From Triticum aestivum (Eukaryota; Streptophyta; Magnoliopsida; Poales; Poaceae), in NCBI RefSeq assembly GCF_018294505.1, contig NC_057801.1:203844562-203908561 (forward strand): a DNA stretch of 64,000 bases, written 5' to 3'. Below the pieces are notes generated by a model, which made no database searches, was not told the origin of the DNA, and saw nothing but the letters and a program-made list of their open reading frames with translations. The position numbers and the translations under genes were made by a program. Within the stretch, counting starts at the first letter, position 1. Each line of letters opens with the position of its first letter. Below, piece after piece: positions 58,145-64,000 of the stretch.

Positions 58145-58236
58145 AACCTTGCGCTTGGCTCTTTGCCTCTTCGGGAGGTTTAGCAGTTCGTACTCGTGTG
58201 AACCTTGCACTTGGCTCTTTGCCTCTTCGGAAGGTC
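58145..58236 (+). repeat. 56-bp tandem repeat, two copies
   Basis: AACCTTGCGCTTGGCTCTTT at 58145 returns as AACCTTGCACTTGGCTCTTT at 58201, both followed by GCCTCTTCGGxAGGT. The second copy is shorter. Confidence 0.85.
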
Positions 58237-59228
58237 CAACAATGATGATACTACAGTACAATATACTTCTGGCAATCTGACACTAACTGAACTACGGCAC
58301 GTCCACCGCGAGGGAGAGGGCGAGGGAGAGGGAGAGGGTGCTATAGTCAAAACCCTCTCCTCGTCCTGCGAACCACCGGGCGCGTGGGCGAGGGAGAGGC
58401 ATAGTAAGCAAGCTTCTCCTCGTTCGGCGAGTTGACGGGACACATCAAAGCAGTACTAGTACTAGTAGTCCATACCGCATCCTTTCCGATTAATATGGCT
58501 TAATTTGAAACGAGAAAATACACTGGCGGTCAACGTATGTAACAATACGCTCTTTACGGTCACTATATATAGTTTTGCGGTGATTATACGATCACTAACT
58601 CATCGTAGAGCACCGTATTGCACCCTACTGACCGGCCACATAGTTGACGTGGCACTTTGTTGACTGGTTAAATTGTCACCTAGTTTCTAGGTCCCACCTA
58701 TCAGTTGGCAGAGCAAAGAAATTAATCAGTTAAACAAAAATTTACGCAGGTGCGACACGAGTCAAACCCTTGCGCGCGAACCACCCTGGCTGTGTATGTG
58801 AGTGCATGCACGGGTACTCCCTCGATCTTCTAACAAAGAGTGTACATCGGCTATAAAACAAAGATTGTAGTACATGATGTACATCTACACTTCCAATGCA
58901 TTTAGCCTTTAATCTAAATCGATATTGATTGACTAATGCACCAACTTGTGCTCTAGTTATAGGCTACATGTCTATCCTTAATTACAGCATGCAACGACCT
59001 TCATTTAATCTTCTTCTCTCAATGATCGCATGCACACATAAGTCTTCTACTTTTGGGCGTTAATTATGCCCTGGTCAATGTGTAAATCTGTAAATGTACA
59101 GTCATTCACGGGCGTAGGGAGTAGGTTGAGCACTTGTGCATGAGCGTGTGTGTTGCGTCGTGTGCTGTGTGCCGCATGGGTGCGTGAGTGTTGCGTGCGT
59201 CCATGTGTACGTGTGAGTGTTGTATGTT

Positions 59229-59249
59229 GCATGCATGCATGCATGCATG
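59229..59249. repeat. (GCAT)n microsatellite
   Basis: Five GCAT units plus G, preceded by a GTGTGTTGCGTCGTGTG-rich stretch from about 59145. Confidence 0.9.
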
Positions 59250-59302
59250 GGGCTTACTCCCTCCCATTGACATGTTCATATTTCAAGCTTCCTCTGTTCC
59301 CT

Positions 59303-59375
59303 CCATATGGTGATACTCTCTATGTTCCCAAATACGGAGTAAAAGCCTCCCTCTGTTCCCAAATACGGAGTGTTT
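59303..59375 (+). mobile_element. Stowaway-like end fragment, duplicated
   Basis: GTTCCCAAATACGGAGT occurs twice, 33 bases apart, preceded by CTCTAT and CTCCCTCT. The second is followed by CTTTCTACAGATTTCAAC as in Athos-like Stowaway ends. No second terminus is found. Confidence 0.5.
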
Positions 59376-60049
59376 TTCTTTCTACAGATTTCAACAAGTG
59401 GCTAGGTACGGAGCAAAATGAGTGAAGTGAGCGTAGAGGCATAGGGATACTGTAGAAAGGAAGTCTTCGCGATCCATTATTCCCCATCTCGGTCAGAGAG
59501 AACTATTCAACTAGTCTTCGCAGTGAAGTGACAATACACACTGCAGCAGATGGGACACGTAATTAATAAGCTGAACCAGCGTGTTGGTGTTACTAAATCA
59601 GCCTTACCCAGTACTGCCATCATGTTTGCCAGTAGAGCACGCTTCCGCAAATATGCCTACGCACGTCTGTCCTCCATTAACTGACATATGGGCCCTCTTG
59701 TGGTAGACCTACATGTCATCGGTGTAACTATTTACACTCCGAAGGATGGTATATCCTGGTAGTAGTACTAGTAGAATTGAGATTTCATGCACTTTCTTCC
59801 CCGTCTTCCACTCTTCTTCCTCCTCTCTTCTTCTTCCTCCTCTCTTACCCATCATCGCCCGCACACCATTTACCCCCGCTCACTGCTCGCCCACCCGGCC
59901 ATCTTCCTTGGTAGCTCGTGCGTACCATATCCCCCCGCTCACTGCTCGGCCACACGGGGAGAAGCTTCTTCGCTCGCCTGCCCGAATGCACTTCCTCGCT
60001 GGCTCGCAGGCACTGAAAACCCCAATTGCAGAACCGACTGACACTGAGC

Positions 60050-60354
60050 CGCGATTGGAATTCCCTCCTCGATGTTCTTTTGGAGTAGATCTATAATCGT
60101 ATGGACCTACTCAGCACCGTCCGTCTGGCTGCATGCTCGGTGTCTTTGTACCGTCTACTCATCTGCAACCAGGCGGCTCTTTTCAAGACACCCTGCTTGC
60201 TGATGCCCGATCCTCGCAGGTGGCCCAAACACCGACTTGACGATCCTATGGAGGTTGCCGTAGTGCCCCTCGACATGCTACCACCACCCGTCCACCTGTC
60301 CTTCATGCGCGGCCACTACTGGGCGGGCATGAAGGACAACTAGATCGTCCTCAT
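60050..60354 (+). pseudogene. F-box/DUF295-like gene fragment cut by a retrotransposon
   Basis: In one frame, RDWNSLLDVLLE is followed by TAG (60086-60088), then MDLLSTVRLAACSVSLYRLL from 60101, then CLLMPDPRRW and LSFMRGHYWAGMKDN. This is an F-box helix pattern running into the start of a DUF295-type region. A second stop (TAG at 60341-60343) sits where related proteins have Trp (KDN-W-IVL), fitting TGG to TAG. The Fatima-like LTR begins at 60355, so the rest lies beyond the window. It is distinct from the remnant at 56045, so the locus may have been a small F-box cluster. Confidence 0.65.
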
Positions 60355-60827
60355 TGAGGGAGTCTTGGACTAGGGGGTGTCCGGATAGCCGAACTATCAT
60401 CATTGGCCGGACTCCAAGACTATGAAGATACAATATTGAAGATTTCGTCCCGTGTCCGGATGGGACTTTCCTTGGCGTGGAAGGCAAGCTTGGCAATACA
60501 GATATGTAGATCTCCTACCATTGTGACCGACTCTATGTAACCCTAGCCCTCTCCGATGTCTATATAAACCGGAGGGTTTTAGTCCATAGGATGAACAACA
60601 ATCATACCATAGGCTAGCTTCTAGGGTTTAGCCTCCTTGATCTCGTGGTAGATCCACTCTTGTATTACCCATATCATCAATATCAATCAAGCAGGAGTAG
60701 GGTTTTACCTCCATCGAGAGGGCCCGAACCTTGGTAAAAACATCGTGTCCCTTGTCTCCTATTACCATCCGCCTAGACGCACAGTTCGGGACCCCCTACC
60801 CGAGATCCACCGGTTTTGACACCGACA
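60355..60827 (+). repeat. 5' LTR of Fatima-like Gypsy
   Basis: A 473-bp LTR from TGAGGGAGTCTTGGACTAGG to TTTTGACACCGACA, with a TCTATATAAACCGGAGG TATA region near 60570. From memory it is a very common Triticeae LTR (Fatima). The base pairs before it (CTCAT, 60350-60354) would be the target duplication. Confidence 0.9.
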
Positions 60828-60850
60828 TTGGTTCTTTCATTGAGAGTTCC
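60828..60850 (+). promoter_or_regulatory. Primer-binding site of Fatima-like Gypsy
   Basis: TTGGTTCTTTCATTGAGAG starts directly after the LTR; it is one base off the usual TTGGTGCTTTCATTGAGAG of this family. Confidence 0.75.
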
Positions 60851-60874
60851 TCTGTGTTGTCACCTATAGGCCCG

Positions 60875-62430
60875 ATGGCTCCTTCGATCATCAACCACGA
60901 CGCGGTCCAGGGTGAGACTTTTCTCCCTGGACAGATCTTTGTATGCGGCGGCTTTGCACTGCGGGCCAATTCGCTTGGCCATCTGGAGCAAATCGAAAGC
61001 TACACCCCTGGCCATCAGGTCAGATTTGGAAGTTTGAACTTCACGGCTGACATCCGCGGAGACTTGATCTTCGATGGATTCGAGCCACAGCCGAGCGCGC
61101 CGCACTGTCACGATGGGCATGATTTAGCTCTGCTGCCGGACAGTGCCCAGGAGGCCGCACACGAGTCTGCTCCGACCCTTAACTCTGAGCCGACTGCGCA
61201 GATCGAGGATGGGTGGCTAGACACCGCCTCGGGGGCTGCTACCTCTACAGCGATGGAGCCGAATACCGACCTTGTCCCTTGTGAAGCTCGTGACTCCGAG
61301 GTGCCGGACTCCTCGGCGGACTCCGAACCTCCCGCGCCCCTACCAATCGAATACGATTGGGCGCCGATCATGGAGTTCACCGCTGCGGACGTCGTTCAGC
61401 ACTCGACTTTTGGTGACATCCTGAATTCGCTAAAGTATCTCTCGTTATCAGGAGAGCCCTGGCCGGATCACGGCCAGGACGGTTGGGATGCGGACGACGA
61501 AGAAATTCAAAGCCCACCCACCACCCACTTTGTAGCCACTGTCGACGACCTAACCGACATGCTAGACTTCGACTCCGAAGACATCGACGGTATGGACGAT
61601 GATGCCAGAGACGACCAAGAACCAGCGCCTACTGGGCACTGGAAAGCCACCTCATCATACGACTTATACATGGTGGATATCCCAAAGGATGGGAATGGCG
61701 AGGGAACAGCGGAGGAAGACCCCTCCACGAAACAGCCTAAGTGTCGGCGTCAGCGGCGCCGCTCGAAATCCCGCCACAGCAAGAATGGATATTCCGGTAC
61801 CGGAGATAACAACACCCCAGACAGTGCCGAAGATAACCACCTCCAACAAGATTCAGCACAGGAGGATGGAGAAGCCAGCCCTCATGAGAGAGCGGCAGAC
61901 GAAGAGGTAGAGGATGATAATTACATGCCTCCCTCTGGAGACGAGGCAAGCCTTGACGACGACGAATTCGTCATGCCTGAGGATCCCGTCGAACAAGAGC
62001 GTTTCGAACGCAGGCTTATGGCCACGGCACGCAGCCTCAAGAAAAAGCAGCAACAGCTTAGAGCTGACCAAGATTTGCTAGCCGACAGATGGACTGAAGT
62101 CCTTGCGGCCGAAGAGTACGAACTCGAAAGCCCCTCCAAAAGCTACCCCAAGCACAAGCTGCTCCCTCGATTAGAGGAGGAAGCATATAAACCTACATCA
62201 CCAGTGCACAATATGGCTGACCGGCCACCTCGTGGCCGCGACAGAGAGGCCTCTAGGCCTTCCGCTAAAGCCGTACCCCGGCATCGCTCGAAAAGTAAAA
62301 AGCCACGGGGGAATGCGTCAGACTTGCGAGACATATTGGAGGATAAGGCAAGACAATCAAGATCGATCTACGGATCGCGTGGGTGCCCCACGATACGCGA
62401 CGACAACCGTCGCACCGGATACAGCAAGTC
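60875..62430 (+). pseudogene. Fatima-like gag N-terminal region, truncated by insertion
   Basis: An open frame from Met 60875 (MAPSIINHDAVQGETFLPG) for about 518 codons. Codons upstream to 60731 are LTR and primer-binding site, so this start is preferred. The protein is very acidic (DDLTDMLDFDSEDIDGMDDD) with a basic island RRQRRRSKSRHSKN, a coiled-coil-like stretch near residues 361-440 (RSLKKKQQQLRADQDLLADR), and the conserved ASDLRDILEDKARQSRSIYG motif before the capsid-like gag core. The core itself is missing because a minus-strand LTR is inserted at 62431. No stop precedes the break, so this copy was open when hit. Confidence 0.85.
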
Positions 62431-63438
62431 TATCGGGGGCGATGCTGATTCCCGCCAACACCTATGGGGACAGGGCCCCTTTTCGGTTCGGTGGGGGGCG
62501 GAGAGCGCACAAATAGCGGATCGAGGCAGTGCACGCGGGTGATTTTACCCAACTTCGGGCCGCACGGATGCGTAAAACCCTACTGCTGCTTGTTTGTGTA
62601 TATTGGATTCTTGCTCAGGAGCGATGGACGCTGCCAGACTGAGCTAGAGAGTGTTCCCTGTGTTGAACGAGCCGAACTGCTCGAGCCTCTGAATTCTTCG
62701 AACCCCTTTTTTACGTTGCGCTTGGACCTCCTTTTATACTCTCAAGGGGTCACCGACAGGGGGCAACGTAGACAAGAAGGATAAAAATGGAAAAGGATGC
62801 GGTAGGTGCAGCTACCGCTACGGTGGATACAGTGCGCCCTACCTAACTCTGACGGCAGGGGACAAAGGCATTAAATGCCTGTCTGAGTCTCCTAAACAGT
62901 GCAAAAGGTGACTGTTAGGAGTGCCACCGTTTGCCACGATGGGCTTCTCTTCATCTCCGTTTGCCACCACATACCCCTAGCTGCACGGCCTCCCGCCACG
63001 TGCGCTCTGGGAGAGTCCCAGAGCGACACGTTAGCAGGTGAGCTGGAGCGCGGGCACGAAGTGGGGGTTTCCCGCGGCATGCTCCTTGCCGCGGCCGTCG
63101 TCTTGTAGCGTCTGGAAGCTTGTCGCTCGCTGGTTCTTGCCGGGACGCAGGGCGCGTCGCGGCAAGCTTTCTTGGTATGTCTTGAGTGGCCTTCCCGGCA
63201 AGCTCCTCTTGCCGGGGTCTTGTCTCTTCCCGGCAAGCTCCTCTTGCCGGGGCCTTGGTTGGCCTTCCCGGCAAGTTCCTCGTGCCGGGGCTTTGATTTG
63301 AATACTTTGTTCTTGAATGGTCTTCAAGGGAACCACGGAGGGTCCTGGCGGTAACCCGGCAAGCCTTGCCGCGGGGCGCCGCAACTGCCCGTGCACGAGT
63401 TCGGGGTAATAGGGTACCCCTACTCTAGTACACCGACA
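62431..63438 (-). repeat. LTR of minus-strand element inserted in Fatima-like gag
   Basis: About 1008 bp, starting TGTCGGTGTACTAGAGTAGG at 63438 and ending CCCCCGATA at 62431 (usual end CCGACA, one base changed). A TATAAAAGG box lies on the minus strand near 62735. It is related to the solo LTR at 8454-9315. It contains strong hairpins (63194-63289). The flank at 63439 onward reads, on the minus strand, CCCGGGGGCTCC just before the LTR start, like a polypurine tract; so this is probably the 3' LTR, with the body to the right. Confidence 0.75.
63194..63289. repeat. Three tandem hairpins in LTR
   Basis: CCCGGCAAG-CTCCT-CTTGCCGGG at 63194-63216 and again at 63229-63251, with an imperfect third at 63267-63289. 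The period is 35-38 bases. The arms are 9-base perfect inverted repeats in the first two copies. Confidence 0.9.
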
Positions 63439-63808
63439 GGAGCCCCCGGGCCTGGGCCATACACGATGCCGAGCGCTGTTGGGCCAGGCCCAAAACAGTG
63501 CATGGGCATGCGCGGCCTAGGTCACGCCGAATCTAACTCTGCTCCCACCGTGCACGCCCAGAACGACACGCATCAAACGCGGCGTCGTGGGAGAGATCGT
63601 GGGAGTTTGTTCACTTGGAAGGCCGAAACGTCCGCCCCGTCCCTCTTTATAAGCAGGGGAAACAGGGGCATTTCCTCCATCTTCGCCATTCGCTGTTGCA
63701 ATCTCAGAAACCTCCGCCGCCCCCCTCCGCTTCCAAAGTCGAAAGAGAGCAGCGCTCCGCTCCTGTCGCCGCCACCACCACCAGCGCCATCGATCTCCCC
63801 CACAAGAG
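63439..63808 (-). mobile_element. Internal 3' region of the minus-strand element
   Basis: GC-rich and continuous with the LTR at 63438. No protein domain is recognised on either strand. A TTTATAAGCAGGGG box near 63647 on the plus strand is followed by a proline-rich frame, possibly a captured promoter; this is uncertain. Confidence 0.4.
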
Positions 63809-64000
63809 AACTTTGACGTTCTCGATGCCGGCTTCCAGCAAGCTGATTGCCAGGAAGGCTTTTGTCTTCAGCAGAGAACTTCGACGTTCTCGATGCCGGC
63901 TTCCGGCAAGCTGGTTGCCAGGAAGGCTTTTATCTTCAGCAAAGAACTTTGACGTTCTCGATGCCGGCTTCCGGCAATCTGGTTGCCAGGAAGGCTTTTG
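63809..64000. repeat. 68-bp tandem array running off the window
   Basis: Units begin at 63809, 63877 and 63945 (AACTTxGACGTTCTCGATGC), period exactly 68 bases; the third is cut by the window end. Each carries GAGAAC...GTTCTC arms and CCGGCTTCCxGCAA. The copies differ at only a few bases. Confidence 0.95.

Larger units (their letters stand above)
57828..60049. other. Spacer between the two F-box remnants
   Basis: No gene recognised. It holds a 56-bp tandem repeat (58145-58236), GAGGGAGAGGG-type short repeats near 58310-58350, a GCAT repeat at 59229-59249, and a duplicated Stowaway-like end at 59303-59375 (GTTCCCAAATACGGAGT twice). A CT-rich stretch at 59790-59860 may be a 5' leader of the downstream F-box remnant. 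Confidence 0.5.

Overview
The window looks like intergenic DNA from a large grass genome, most likely Triticeae (wheat, Aegilops or barley type). The basis is the repeat content: Angela/BARE/WIS-type Copia LTRs, Athila-group Gypsy LTRs beginning TGATACGTCTCC, a long-LTR chromovirus, a Fatima-like Gypsy, a CACTA transposon, Stowaway and Helitron fragments, and a LINE tail. Family names come from memory of typical Triticeae sequences, because no database could be searched. I saw no intact host gene, tRNA, rRNA or CRISPR array. The only host-like coding material is two broken F-box/DUF295-type genes near 56.0-57.8 kb and 60.0-60.35 kb.

Layout. 1-2783: minus-strand Copia leader and 5' LTR, inserted into the gag-protease of a minus-strand Gypsy (2784-6161). 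That Gypsy cuts the 5' LTR of a plus-strand Athila-like element (6162-12457), which also holds a solo LTR (8454-9315). The 3' LTR of the Athila-like element is cut by a plus-strand Copia LTR (12458-14353). A long Gypsy LTR (14354-18373) interrupts that Copia and carries a 5'-truncated LINE with perfect 14-bp target duplications. A CACTA terminus follows at 18374. The CACTA-like DNA is split by a complete 16.5-kb chromovirus (24197-40727, TSD AAACA) and resumes at 40733 with a Stowaway MITE. Next come a CT/CA-rich tract, two Helitron-like pieces, and a complete minus-strand Athila-like element (46226-53438, TSD TGTTT). From 53444 to 60354 is a lower-repeat island with the F-box pseudogenes. A Fatima-like Gypsy starts at 60355; its gag is cut at 62431 by a minus-strand LTR of another element that runs off the window and ends in a 68-bp tandem array.

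The most unusual object is the chromovirus. It has an extra 266-codon ORF (ORF0) between the primer-binding site and gag, with a pattern resembling a double-stranded-RNA-binding fold. A 2.9-kb segment (3' half of the LTR, primer-binding site and ORF0) is tandemly duplicated, giving two primer-binding sites and two ORF0 copies in one element. A second observation is that the two Athila-like elements share LTR, leader and 3' non-coding backbone but carry unrelated coding cassettes.

Nothing here works as a functional gene set. Every large reading frame except the two ORF0 copies is broken. Most breaks fit C-to-T or G-to-A transitions, as expected for methylated, silenced repeats.
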